Below, one piece after another: positions 1-8,500 of a DNA stretch of 64,000 nt. The notes under the pieces were generated by a model. That model was not told the origin of the DNA and did not search any database. It saw nothing but the letters and a program-made list of their open reading frames with translations. Location of the stretch: assembly GCA_027484425.1 (NCBI GenBank), contig JAIXSZ010000010.1:1-64000 (forward strand), written 5' to 3'. Each line of letters starts with the position of its first letter. Positions within the stretch are counted from its first letter, which is position 1. The stretch comes from Sphingobacteriales bacterium. GTDB lineage: Bacteria > Bacteroidota > Bacteroidia > Chitinophagales > Chitinophagaceae. A program made the translations under genes and the position numbers.

Positions 1-109
1 ACATGATTTGGCTTTTAAACAACTATCGTAAAGATACATAAGTATTGTTTATCTACGTCTTTCCTATTTTTTATTCTGCTATTACTCCGTGTGATTTGCC
101 CTGCTCGAG
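1..109. other. Left-edge non-coding DNA
   Basis: I see no gene here. Positions 86-109 resemble the conserved flank that lies next to the REP hairpins near 35.95 kb and 38.12 kb (a CGTG...CCTG...CGAGG pattern running into GTTGTTGGTC). A reverse-strand reading of 1-45 looks faintly like a transposase tail but is too degraded to call. Confidence 0.4.
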
Positions 110-265
110 GTTGTTGGTCAATCCATCGACTGGCATGCCGTTGATTAATTTATACAACCTGTAACTTTATATTTCTTTCAGTAGAAACATTAAAATTCTT
201 TTTAAAGAACTCTCATTATCAACAAGTTAGTAGTTGGTTGTACAGGAGAAAATAAGACCAACAAC
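110..265 (+). repeat. REP-bounded 156-bp element, left copy
   Basis: A 156-bp segment begins with GTTGTTGGTC (110-119) and ends with its inverted copy GACCAACAAC (256-265). The reverse complement of 35793-35948 matches it over the same length without gaps; I count about 12 mismatches by eye. The same terminal decamers form the short REP hairpin at 38087-38115, so this looks like a REP hairpin with a long loop or two REPs around a spacer. The right copy lies directly upstream of the RAYT transposase gene, but no transposase is present here. Confidence 0.85.
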
Positions 266-362
266 GGCGGAAATATCATAATATTTTGTCTTAAAAAATG
301 TGGTTTTTGTTATTAGAATGCGATAAAGAGATACTATTTGTTGATAAACAACGAACTAATTT

Positions 363-485
363 TAGTTGTAGGATATATGTGATTTCGGCGTGTATGAGCA
401 AAGCCCCTCATTGCCCCGCCAGTACAGGCGTGTGACACAAAGCCCGCTGCTAGTAGTGCAACGGCTGGTGACCAACGAAAGAACA
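363..485 (+). repeat. Dispersed repeat B, left copy
   Basis: Positions 393-485 match the reverse complement of 34107-34200, including the shared segments AAAGCCCCTCA, GTGTGACACAA and GGCTGGTGACCAAC. Weaker similarity extends left to about 363 (GGATAT). At the right locus this repeat lies between dnaG and the RAYT array. It covers what would otherwise read as the first part of an N-terminally extended hydrolase, so that extension is not coding. Confidence 0.75.
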
Positions 486-545
486 AATGAGGTAGGGGTG
501 TGGTGGGTAATGTGGTGGTGGGGTATTACATTTGTAGGATATATG
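366..545. repeat. 14-bp direct repeats flanking inserted DNA
   Basis: TTGTAGGATATATG occurs exactly at 366-379 and again at 532-545. The 152 bp between them contain most of repeat B. The second copy includes the hydrolase start codon. This could be a target-site duplication or a small segmental duplication made when repeat B arrived. Confidence 0.7.
527..534 (+). promoter_or_regulatory. -7 element TACATTTG
   Basis: A match to the Bacteroidota TAnnTTTG element ends 8 nt before the hydrolase ATG, implying a very short leader. It lies just inside the DNA between the 14-bp direct repeats, so the promoter may have come with the insertion. Confidence 0.5.
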
Positions 546-1229
546 AAAACACTACTGGTACTACATGGCGCTATAGGCGCTGCTATACAGATGGCGCCGC
601 TGGCCGATGCGCTCAGGGCGCACTATCACGTGCATGTGCTAGATTTTTCGGGGCATGGGGGTAGGGTGATAGGTGATGCGCCTTTCTCGATAGAGTTGTT
701 TGCCAGAGATGTGCTGAGTTATATGGAGTTTCATGGGTTGGCTAGGGTATCGGTGTTTGGGTATAGTATGGGTGGCTATGTAGGTATGTATCTGGCGCGC
801 CACCATGCCGATAGGGTGGAGCGGGTGATGACCCTGGCTACCAAGTACTGGTGGGACGAGGCTGTGGCTGCCAAGGAGGTCCTGATGCTGAACCCCGACA
901 AGATAGTGGCTAAGCTGCCTACCTTTGCAGGTACACTGATGCAACGGCATGAGCCACAAGACTGGAAAGAGGTGCTGCACAAAACTGCCGAAATGATGTT
1001 GGCTATGGGTGCCCACAACCCGCTGAGCACCGACGACTATGCACTGATAGACAAACCCTGCCTGATACTGATGGGCGACAGAGACAAGATGGTGACGCTG
1101 GAGGAGACACTGCAAGTGTATAAAGCGGTGCCGGGTGCGCAACTAGGCATACTGCCAGGCGTGCCACACCCTATAGAGCAGGTAGATGCAGGTATGCTGT
1201 CGTTTTTTATAGACAGGTTTATGGCTTAG
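543..1229 (+). CDS. Alpha/beta hydrolase
   Basis: A 228-aa cytosolic alpha/beta-hydrolase-fold protein with no signal peptide. The oxyanion strand is near residue 7 (LLVLHG), the nucleophile elbow is GYSMGG with Ser75, the likely acid is Asp179 or Asp181 (GDRDK) and the likely base is His209 (GVPHP). This is the usual Ser-Asp-His order for esterases and related hydrolases; the substrate cannot be read from sequence. I chose the ATG at 543 because a GTG at 390 would add 51 residues encoded by repeat B and because the -7 element lies between the two. The gene converges on the toxin-antitoxin pair downstream. Confidence 0.85.
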   Translation: MKTLLVLHGAIGAAIQMAPLADALRAHYHVHVLDFSGHGGRVIGDAPFSIELFARDVLSYMEFHGLARVSVFGYSMGGYVGMYLARHHADRVERVMTLATKYWWDEAVAAKEVLMLNPDKIVAKLPTFAGTLMQRHEPQDWKEVLHKTAEMMLAMGAHNPLSTDDYALIDKPCLILMGDRDKMVTLEETLQVYKAVPGAQLGILPGVPHPIEQVDAGMLSFFIDRFMA

Positions 1230-1238
1230 TGTGGGCGG

Positions 1239-1652
1239 CTACATGTGTTGATTGAAAAACTGCTCGGGCTGCAAAGCCGGTATGGTGGAAAAGTAGAAGG
1301 CTTTGGTGTTGTCGGTTATGATTACTTCGCAGCGGCTGTGCAGTGCGGCATAGTACTGCATACCATTTTCAAAATCATTGATTGTTTTGTTGGTGATGGC
1401 CAGTTGTGCTTCTTTGTGGGCGCAGGGTGCTATGCTGATGTGCTGTAGCAGTAGCGCAATTTTGTTTTTGGCTACGGTGCTGCCATGTTTCTTTTCGGAG
1501 AAATAATAAGCTATAGCCAGACACACCGCCGATGTGTATAAGGTATACTTGCGGTTATCGGCAAGGCTGAGGATACGAGCATTGTAAATGTAAGCAGGGT
1601 ACTCTTTGTTGAGCACAGACACCAGCACATTGGCATCGAGATATATCCTCAT
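1239..1652 (-). CDS. PIN-domain toxin, VapC-like
   Basis: A 137-aa PIN-domain protein, expected to act as a Mg-dependent endoribonuclease toxin. The N-terminal acidic residue is in YLDANVLVSVL (Asp6), the middle acidic cluster is NDFENGMQYYAA, and the C-terminal one is VIITDN. This matches VapC-type proteins of about 130-140 aa. Its start overlaps the antitoxin stop by 4 bp, the usual arrangement for translationally coupled toxin-antitoxin genes. The cleavage target is unknown. Toxin function is inferred from fold and operon. Confidence 0.85.
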   Translation of the reverse strand: MRIYLDANVLVSVLNKEYPAYIYNARILSLADNRKYTLYTSAVCLAIAYYFSEKKHGSTVAKNKIALLLQHISIAPCAHKEAQLAITNKTINDFENGMQYYAALHSRCEVIITDNTKAFYFSTIPALQPEQFFNQHM

Positions 1653-1903
1653 TTATGGTCGTTGAAGTAGGTGTCTTTGAGGTCTTTTCTTTTGGGTGTG
1701 GTTATGTATTCGGCTTCGCCCTCTGATAGGGTATGTACCCAATCAGAGACGGGTATGTCTTCTATGTTTTTGTAGCCGCCAGAGGTAGCCTTGCGCAACA
1801 GGATTTCGGTAAGCCTGCTGAGGCTAATGCCTTTTGAATCGGCATAGGCTTTGGCTTTTTCTATTACGGTTTCGTTGAAACTCAGCGTTACTTTAGCATC
1901 CAT
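1649..1903 (-). CDS. Antitoxin, DUF6364-like
   Basis: An 84-aa protein starting MDAKVTLSFNETVIEKAKAY. The N-terminal part has the beta-strand then two-helix pattern of ribbon-helix-helix antitoxins (DUF6364 type), and the C-terminal part is acidic and probably binds the toxin. An upstream in-frame start at 1966 would add 21 residues read through the likely promoter, so I prefer 1903. It sits upstream of the PIN toxin in one operon and probably represses that operon. Confidence 0.8.
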   Translation of the reverse strand: MDAKVTLSFNETVIEKAKAYADSKGISLSRLTEILLRKATSGGYKNIEDIPVSDWVHTLSEGEAEYITTPKRKDLKDTYFNDHK

Positions 1904-1921
1904 AGCATAGTGTTTATACCA

Positions 1922-1929
1922 CAAAAATA
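1922..1929 (-). promoter_or_regulatory. -7 element of the toxin-antitoxin operon
   Basis: On the minus strand this reads TATTTTTG, a full TAnnTTTG match 18 nt before the antitoxin start. A TTTG lies about 15 nt further upstream (1945-1948), slightly closer than usual. Confidence 0.45.
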
Positions 1930-2017
1930 AAAAATCTTTACGTACAAAGTGTAATCCTCTCAACATTTTCTTTGACCAAAGCTGGTGTTAAAAAATCTGT
2001 AAAAGGGAGTAAGATGT

Positions 2018-2064
2018 TTTGTTTTACGAAAATATTCGTACGTTTGTATACGAAATCATTCGTA
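2018..2064 (+). promoter_or_regulatory. Promoter with two BlaI-type operators
   Basis: Two dyads of the form TACGAA-N4-TTCGTA lie at 2025-2040 and 2049-2064, with centres 24 bp apart. A complete Bacteroidota promoter is interleaved: TTTG at 2018-2021, a 17-bp spacer, then TACGTTTG at 2039-2046. A repressor on either dyad would cover the -7 element. This fits autoregulation of the BlaI-type gene 21 bp downstream. Confidence 0.8.
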
Positions 2065-2084
2065 CAAAGAATGAGGTGTGAAAA

Positions 2085-2477
2085 ATGAGCGAGATGAATC
2101 AAAACATAAAGCCAACAGAAAGCGAGCTGGAGATACTGAACATACTGTGGAGCAAGGGTGCGTGTACGGTGCGCGATGTGCACGAAGTGCTGGAGCAAAA
2201 CAAAGATGCGGGTTACACTACTACGCTAAAGCTGATGCAGATAATGCACGATAAAAACCTGCTGACGAGAGATGCCAGTGCCAGGAGTCATGTGTACAGT
2301 GCCAATGTATCGCAAGAGAAAACACAAGGCCAGCTAGTGAAGAAGCTAATAGATAATGTGTTTAACGGATCGGCAGCACAACTGGTGATGCAGGCACTGG
2401 GAAATCACAAAACGGACAAAAAAGAACTAGAAGCTATAAAGATTTACCTGAAAGAAATGGAAAATAAACAGCAATAA
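2085..2477 (+). CDS. BlaI/MecI/CopY-family repressor
   Basis: A 130-aa winged-helix repressor. Residues about 8-75 carry the DNA-binding domain (ELEILNILWSKGACTVRDV and the TTTLKLMQIMHDK recognition region); the rest is a dimerisation helix bundle. It is the right length for BlaI/MecI. In known systems the BlaR1/MecR1 sensor triggers cleavage of the repressor. The partner peptidase gene follows after 63 bp, and two matching operators lie immediately upstream, so the pair is probably autoregulated. No beta-lactamase gene is nearby, so the wider regulon is unknown. Confidence 0.92.
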   Translation: MSEMNQNIKPTESELEILNILWSKGACTVRDVHEVLEQNKDAGYTTTLKLMQIMHDKNLLTRDASARSHVYSANVSQEKTQGQLVKKLIDNVFNGSAAQLVMQALGNHKTDKKELEAIKIYLKEMENKQQ

Positions 2478-2540
2478 TACTGTAACCTACATACCTACTG
2501 AAGCGACAAATGATATAATAACAAGCAGAACCAAAAAGAT

Positions 2541-4346
2541 ATGGCATCACTATCTGTACATGTGCCGGCATTGGCTAATTCGTTTTCGTATGCGCTGTTG
2601 TACTCTGTGCTACAGGCAGGGCTGCTGTACGGGCTGCTATGGGCTACGCTGAAAGCCCTACCAGCTGCTGGGGCACGTGTGCGCTATTCACTGAGCTACG
2701 GCGTGCTAGGCGGTATAGTGGTGTGGTTTGTGGCTACATGGGTACAGCACTATGGTGCACTAACAACTACCGAAGTATATATAACCGATGCTGTGCAGGG
2801 CCAGATAATGATGCAGGCGAATGTACCTAACAACCAACCCATAACTAGCGGAGCCACCACAAACATACTGCCGGCACTGGCAGACTATGTGCCCTATATA
2901 CTGGTAGCCTATGGGGTAGGCTTGCTGATAATGGTAGCACGGCTGGCGAGGAGTGTGATGGGGATGCATAGGCTCACCAGAAAGGGAGTGCAGCAGCCCG
3001 ACCATAAATGGGTGGATTTCCTGAGCCAATGGCAACACCGCATGGGTGTGACGAGGCAGGTAAGGCTTCTGCTCACAGACAGGATAGAAGTGCCCATGAT
3101 GCTGGGTGCTATTAAACCAGTGATACTCCTGCCCATAGCCACCATCAACAACCTAAGCACAGCACAAGTGGAGGCAATACTGCTGCACGAACTGGCACAC
3201 ATAAGCCGCCACGATTACGTGCTGAACCTGCTGCAAGCTGTAGCGGAGGCGGTATTGTTCTTCAATCCGTTTGTGTGGCTGGTGTCGGGGAGTATACGCA
3301 AGGAGCGCGAGCACTGCTGCGACGACCTGGTAGTGGCTGCCTGTAGCAACCCTATGATATATGCCACAGCACTGGCACAACTAGAAGAAAACAGAATGAA
3401 CGATAACAGTCTAACGATGGCTGCAACAGGAACAGATAAACAATTGCTAAACAGAATAAAAAGAATCATGGAAATGAAAAACACAACCAACAACCGACAA
3501 ACCAGCGTAGCAGTGCTGGTAGCAACAGTAGTGGCAGCCACCCTGCTGATGGGCATGATAGCCTACACACCTACATGGGCACAAGAAAAGAAAAAAGACC
3601 CGAAAGAGGTGCAGAAGAAAACGGTAACCAAAGTGATAACAGTAGACGAAAGTGGTACTAAAAAAGTGGTGACCAAAACTGCTACTAATGTAGCAGCAAG
3701 TAAGGATGCTGATACTGATGATGTGCGGATATCGATATCGGTAAGTGATGACGACGGCAAAACTAATGCCAAAGTAGTGGTGGTGAATGGCAAAACAATA
3801 GATATAGTAGGCACGGATAGTAAACAACCCACCACAAAAGTGATAGTATCGAAAAGTATAAAGGGTGTAGAGGCTGATATGGAAAAGGAACTGGCAGAAG
3901 TGAAGCAACAACTGGCTAATGTGGACTGGGATGGTGTGAAAAGTGAAATATCAACAGCATTGGCAGAGCTAGATAAAGAGCTGAACATAGACGAAATAGT
4001 AAAAGAAGTAACAACAGAAATAAAAAAGGAGCTAGATAAGAATGGTGATGAGCCTAATGCAGCACAAAAACAAACTGGAAAAACACGAAAAATTGTAAAG
4101 AGTGATGATGCCCCCCACAGCGACAACAGAATAGAAGAAATGCTGAACGAGATGGAAAATGATGGACTGCTGAATAGAAACAAAAACTATAAAGTGGAAA
4201 AGAAAGACGACGATTTGTACATAAACGGTAAAAAACAATCTGCTGTGGTATATAACAAATTCAATAACTACATGATGGATGAGTATGTGGAGATAAAGGG
4301 TAGCAGAAAAAGCCTGACCATAAAAAAGAGCAATAGCAGAGATTAA
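2541..4346 (+). CDS. BlaR1/MecR1-like M56 membrane peptidase
   Basis: A 601-aa integral membrane zinc metallopeptidase. The first ~120 residues contain transmembrane segments, the catalytic motif is HELAH (His216, Glu217, His220) and the downstream acidic ligand is probably in KEREHCCDDL. A last membrane segment lies near residues 321-345. The following ~255 residues are highly charged and lysine/valine/aspartate rich, with no SxxK penicillin-binding sensor motif that I can see. It is therefore a BlaR1 relative with a different outer domain. It is co-transcribed with the BlaI-type repressor and presumably relieves repression when it senses an envelope signal. Confidence 0.88.
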   Translation: MASLSVHVPALANSFSYALLYSVLQAGLLYGLLWATLKALPAAGARVRYSLSYGVLGGIVVWFVATWVQHYGALTTTEVYITDAVQGQIMMQANVPNNQPITSGATTNILPALADYVPYILVAYGVGLLIMVARLARSVMGMHRLTRKGVQQPDHKWVDFLSQWQHRMGVTRQVRLLLTDRIEVPMMLGAIKPVILLPIATINNLSTAQVEAILLHELAHISRHDYVLNLLQAVAEAVLFFNPFVWLVSGSIRKEREHCCDDLVVAACSNPMIYATALAQLEENRMNDNSLTMAATGTDKQLLNRIKRIMEMKNTTNNRQTSVAVLVATVVAATLLMGMIAYTPTWAQEKKKDPKEVQKKTVTKVITVDESGTKKVVTKTATNVAASKDADTDDVRISISVSDDDGKTNAKVVVVNGKTIDIVGTDSKQPTTKVIVSKSIKGVEADMEKELAEVKQQLANVDWDGVKSEISTALAELDKELNIDEIVKEVTTEIKKELDKNGDEPNAAQKQTGKTRKIVKSDDAPHSDNRIEEMLNEMENDGLLNRNKNYKVEKKDDDLYINGKKQSAVVYNKFNNYMMDEYVEIKGSRKSLTIKKSNSRD

Positions 4347-4381
4347 GATACTTGCTTTATAAACCCATCTGCTGAAAATGG

Positions 4382-4429
4382 GCTGTCTTCTATGTTTGTG
4401 TACACAAGCGTGAAAGACAGCTTTTTTTT
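4382..4429 (+). terminator. Intrinsic terminator after the blaR1-like gene
   Basis: GCTGTCTT (4382-4389) pairs with AAGACAGC (4414-4421), with an inner TTGTG/CACAA stem, followed by eight T residues. Confidence 0.8.
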
Positions 4430-4481
4430 GTGGAGGAAAGTAAGGTAGTGAGGGGCATTACTATCTGTGATGGCGAAAGAT

Positions 4482-4489
4482 TACTTTTG
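4482..4489 (+). promoter_or_regulatory. -7 element upstream of truA
   Basis: TACTTTTG matches TAnnTTTG and lies 58 nt before the chosen truA start. It argues against an upstream in-frame start at 4467 or 4470. No good TTTG is seen at the -33 position. Confidence 0.4.
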
Positions 4490-4547
4490 CGTGAGCCGCT
4501 ATTTGGCTGACAAAATAGTATTACTCACCACAATAGGATACAGAATA

Positions 4548-5309
4548 ATGCCCAGATATGTACTGGAGGTAATGTATGATGGCACATGTTTTCATGGGTC
4601 GCAGGTGCAGGGGCTAACGCCCACTGTGCAGCTAAGCATCAATGCTATGCTGAGCACACTACTGCGCACACCCATGGGTACAGTAGGGGCCAGCCGCACG
4701 GATGAGGGGGTGCATGCACTGTGCAACTACTATCATTATGACTCAGATGAAGAGCCCGGGAATGATTTTTTGTACAAATGCAATGCCATACTGCCGCAGG
4801 GGGTAGCAGTAAAAAAGCTATTTTTGGCACTAAAGCCCGACTTCAACGCCCGATTTGATGCGGCGGACCGAGCCTACAGATACCGCATATATGCTGCCAA
4901 AAATCCATTTCTACACGGTAGGGCACTGTACTATCCGTTTCCTATGAGGCGAGATATGCTGGATGAAACAGCCGCTGTAATAAAAGAATACACAGATTTT
5001 GAGTCGTTTGCGAAGCGGAATACGCAGTCCAAAACATTTATTTGCAAAATAGGGGAGTCGTACTGGCAGCAGCAGGGCGAAGAGCTACAATACGTGGTGA
5101 AGGCAAACCGATTTTTGCGAGGAATGGTAAGAGGGCTGGTGGCTACACAGCTCAGAATAGCAAAGGGCGGATATGAGTTGGCCGATTTCAGAGCCATATT
5201 AGAAGCTAAAGATTGTACTAAGGCGTTTTTTAATGTGACGGGCAATGGGTTGTACCTGGAGCAAATACAGTATCCTGATGGTACTATGCAGCTACTGCAA
5301 GTACACTGA
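4548..5309 (+). CDS. truA: tRNA pseudouridine(38-40) synthase TruA
   Basis: A 253-aa protein that isomerises uridines 38, 39 and 40 in the anticodon arm of tRNAs. The N-terminal strand YVLEVMYDG and the catalytic motif GASRTDEGVHA with Asp52 are diagnostic, as is RYRIYAAKNPF. It ends with the RGLVATQLRIAKG helix region. Length fits the family (about 245-270 aa). The ATG at 4548 starts right at the conserved first strand. It is a single gene behind the bla-type terminator. Confidence 0.93.
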   Translation: MPRYVLEVMYDGTCFHGSQVQGLTPTVQLSINAMLSTLLRTPMGTVGASRTDEGVHALCNYYHYDSDEEPGNDFLYKCNAILPQGVAVKKLFLALKPDFNARFDAADRAYRYRIYAAKNPFLHGRALYYPFPMRRDMLDETAAVIKEYTDFESFAKRNTQSKTFICKIGESYWQQQGEELQYVVKANRFLRGMVRGLVATQLRIAKGGYELADFRAILEAKDCTKAFFNVTGNGLYLEQIQYPDGTMQLLQVH

Positions 5310-5537
5310 GTGAAAAGGTCGTAATGTTATAAATAGTTAAGGTATTATTGTGTGTTGATTAATAAATTGTGAGAGCAAAATGAAGTGCAGTCATAACGCT
5401 GAAAGTGTTGATGTTATTGTGTTTTAGTGAAATGAGGGGTGGTGTGATGATAGATTTTTATAAAAAAATATGAAAATTGCAGGGATAACTATAATTTTTT
5501 GAGTATTTTTCGGCATTGTTTCATAAACTATATTGAT
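5310..5537. other. Intergenic between truA and the adhesin
   Basis: AT-rich DNA with no recognisable gene, hairpin terminator or repeat. A TTG at 5499 would extend the adhesin by 13 residues, but the ATG at 5538 is a better start. Confidence 0.5.
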
Positions 5538-8500
5538 ATGAGATTAGAACATATTTACCTAAGGCAATCAAGAAGGGAGAAAAGCACAAAAAAAGACGGT
5601 TTATTACGAACGTTTTTGTTTGGCGGTATGCTTATGGTTTTGCCATTAGTGGGTAGTGCGCAGGCACCTATACCATTGGAGGGAACTTCACAAACCAGAA
5701 CTGTGTGTGGTAACTTGGTTGTTGATTTGAATCAGTGGTTGAAAGTATCGGATATAGATCCTTCAGAAACGATTACTTGGTCAATTTTTAATGGACCTAA
5801 CAATGGTGTTCTAGGTGGATTCCCTTATTCTGCTGGTACTGGGAGTACAGTGGTGCCTACAGGTCTAAATTACATTGCAGATCCAGGTGCAACGAGTGAT
5901 GCATTTACTATAGAGATCACAGATGGGACTAATCCTCCAGTATATGTTAATATACTTCTTTCTATCAATAACGGTCCATCACTTACACTGGGTGCTATGC
6001 CTTCTGTTTGTGCTGGTGTTACGGTAGCTAGTATTCCGTTTACGGGTCTTACTAATGTAGGCCCTGATACGGCGATATTTAGTTATACGGGTGGCGCTCA
6101 GTCATGGACTGTACCTGCCAATGTTACCAGCTTCAAGTACGATATCATGGGTGCCGCTGGTGGTCGTGATAGCTACATAGGCGGTGTAGCTGGCAAGGGT
6201 GGTCGTGTGCAGGGTACTATTTCGGTAGCTCCTTTTACCAATGTAGGTATACAAGTAGGTGGCAAGGGCAATGATGGCTCTGTGCTGGGTGCTGCTGGTG
6301 GTTACAATGGTGGCGGCGATGCTTACTACTATTTTTACGGTAGTGGTGGTGCAGGTGGCGGTGCGTCAGACCTACGTATAGGTGGTATGGGCATGTCAAA
6401 CCGCAAGGTTGTAGCAGGTGGCGGAGGTGGTAATGGAGCCGATGGTTCTACTACATTTGCCGGTGGTAATGGTGGCGGACCCGTGGGTGCCAACAGTGCA
6501 GCCAACGTGTTTGGTTCTTCAGCTAGAGGCGGATCGCAGACAGCAGGTGGTGCTGGTGCCAACTACTTTGGTTGGGTACCTGGCGCATTTGGTTCTGCTG
6601 GTAATGGCGGCGACGGTAGCACACAAGGTTTGTCGGGCGGTGGAGGCGGTGGCTTCTATGGCGGCGGTGGTGGTATATGGAACGGTGGTGCAGGTGGTTC
6701 GTCTTACAGCGACCCTATCACTACATTCAATGTAGTGCACACACAAGGTGTAAACGAGGGCGACGGTATAGTAAATATATATTACACTAATCCTGGTACC
6801 TACACAATAATATGGGACAGCGTAACTACTGGCGGCGCATTTGATCAAGGTTTTGTGAATGTCGCTAATGCTGCATTGCCTACCAATGGTCAGTTTACCT
6901 TTGCAGTACCTGCAGGTGCTGCTCCTGGCACTTACTATGGTGCATTGTTTATCAACAACGTATCGTGTAATAGCGTAGAATATCCTATAGAAATATTTGT
7001 AAAACCACTCCCTACCGTTACAACACCAGCTGATATTGTTGTATGTCATGGTAATCCAGTGCCATTTACTCCATTCAGTGGTCCATTGGGTGGCAGTGCC
7101 TACAATTGGGTAAACGATAACCCAGCTATAGGTTTGGCAGCAGCAGGCGAAGGTCACATTCCTGCTTTTCCTCCAATTAACGATACACATTTCCCAGTAA
7201 GTGCCAATATCACTATTACCCCAGTGGCTAATGGTTGTATAGGTGCACCTGTAGTATTCCAGATAGTTGACAATCCAATACCAGTATTGAATAGTAGTGC
7301 TACACCACCAGCTATATGCAACAACACTTCCTTCAGTTACATACCAGGTAGCCTTACTCCGGGCACTACCTTTGCATGGACCCGCGATACCATAGCTGGT
7401 ATAGCAGAGCCTGGTACCTCTGGTACTAACAATCCTGGCGAAGTTCTGAGCAACACCACTATTGCCCCAATAACTGTACCTTATGTATATACACTCACTG
7501 CTAGCGGATGTTCAAATGTAGCAACAGTGCCTGTAGTAGTTAATCCTACTCCAACACTATCTAGCGAGGTGAATCCTGCACCATTGTGCAACAATGCACC
7601 ATTCAACTACACTCCTACTACATTAACTCCAGGTGCTACTATCAGTTGGAATCGCCCAGCAGTTGCTGGTATCAGCAATCCTACCGCCTCTGGTACGGGT
7701 GCTATCAGCGAAACATTGATCAACACTACCGCTACTCCTAAAACTGTAATCTATGCAATGACCATAAGAATAGGCAGTTGCAACTACGCACAGAATGTTA
7801 CTGTAGTCGTTAATCCATCATTGGCACTTACCAGCACTACTGCTTTGACCCCAACTTGTGACAGTCTTTTGCTGCATTACGAACCAACAACTATTGTATC
7901 TGGTGCTACTATCACTTGGTCTCGCGCTGCAATCGCTGGCATCAGCAATGCTGCTGCAACAGGTGTTGGCAATATCGACGAAACACTGGTGAACACAACC
8001 GCCGCTCCTATCGTTGTAACTTACAACTATACAGTGGCAGCTTTTGGTTGCACACGCACTCAGCCAGTTACTATCACAGTTAATCCAAGACCAAGACTGT
8101 CTACCTCACTGACTCCAGATGCAATCTGTACCAACTCATTGTTTGCGTACACAGCTGCTAGTGCAACAGCAGGTACTACATTTACATGGGCTCGCGATTT
8201 CAAAGCAGGTATCAGCAACGCACCTGTGTTGAGTAGTGGTAATGTAAGCGAGATATTAGTGAATTTCACTGATACTACAATCATCGTTCCTTATCTGTAC
8301 ACTTCATTTGCTAATGGTTGTGCTAATCAAGAATCAGTTTTGGTAACAGTACATCCGCTTCCAAAAATCAGCAACAATATTTCATCATTAGCAGTATGCG
8401 ATAGCGCAGTGTTCTCTTTCAATCCTACTAGCATTACTCCGGGCGCTACTTTCACTTGGACTCGTGGTTATGAAGCAGGTATTGCTAATCTTGCTTCATC

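Noticed and set aside
390-542. N-terminal extension of the hydrolase from a GTG at 390
   Set aside because: The extra 51 residues are encoded by repeat B and by DNA containing the likely promoter, and they match no hydrolase sequence.
3447-4183. Antisense frames of 154 and 206 aa within the blaR1-like gene
   Set aside because: They arise from the Lys/Asp/Val-biased tail of the real gene and show no conserved features.
2541-4346. Beta-lactam resistance locus
   Set aside because: The repressor/peptidase pair is present, but no lactamase or penicillin-binding sensor domain is visible.
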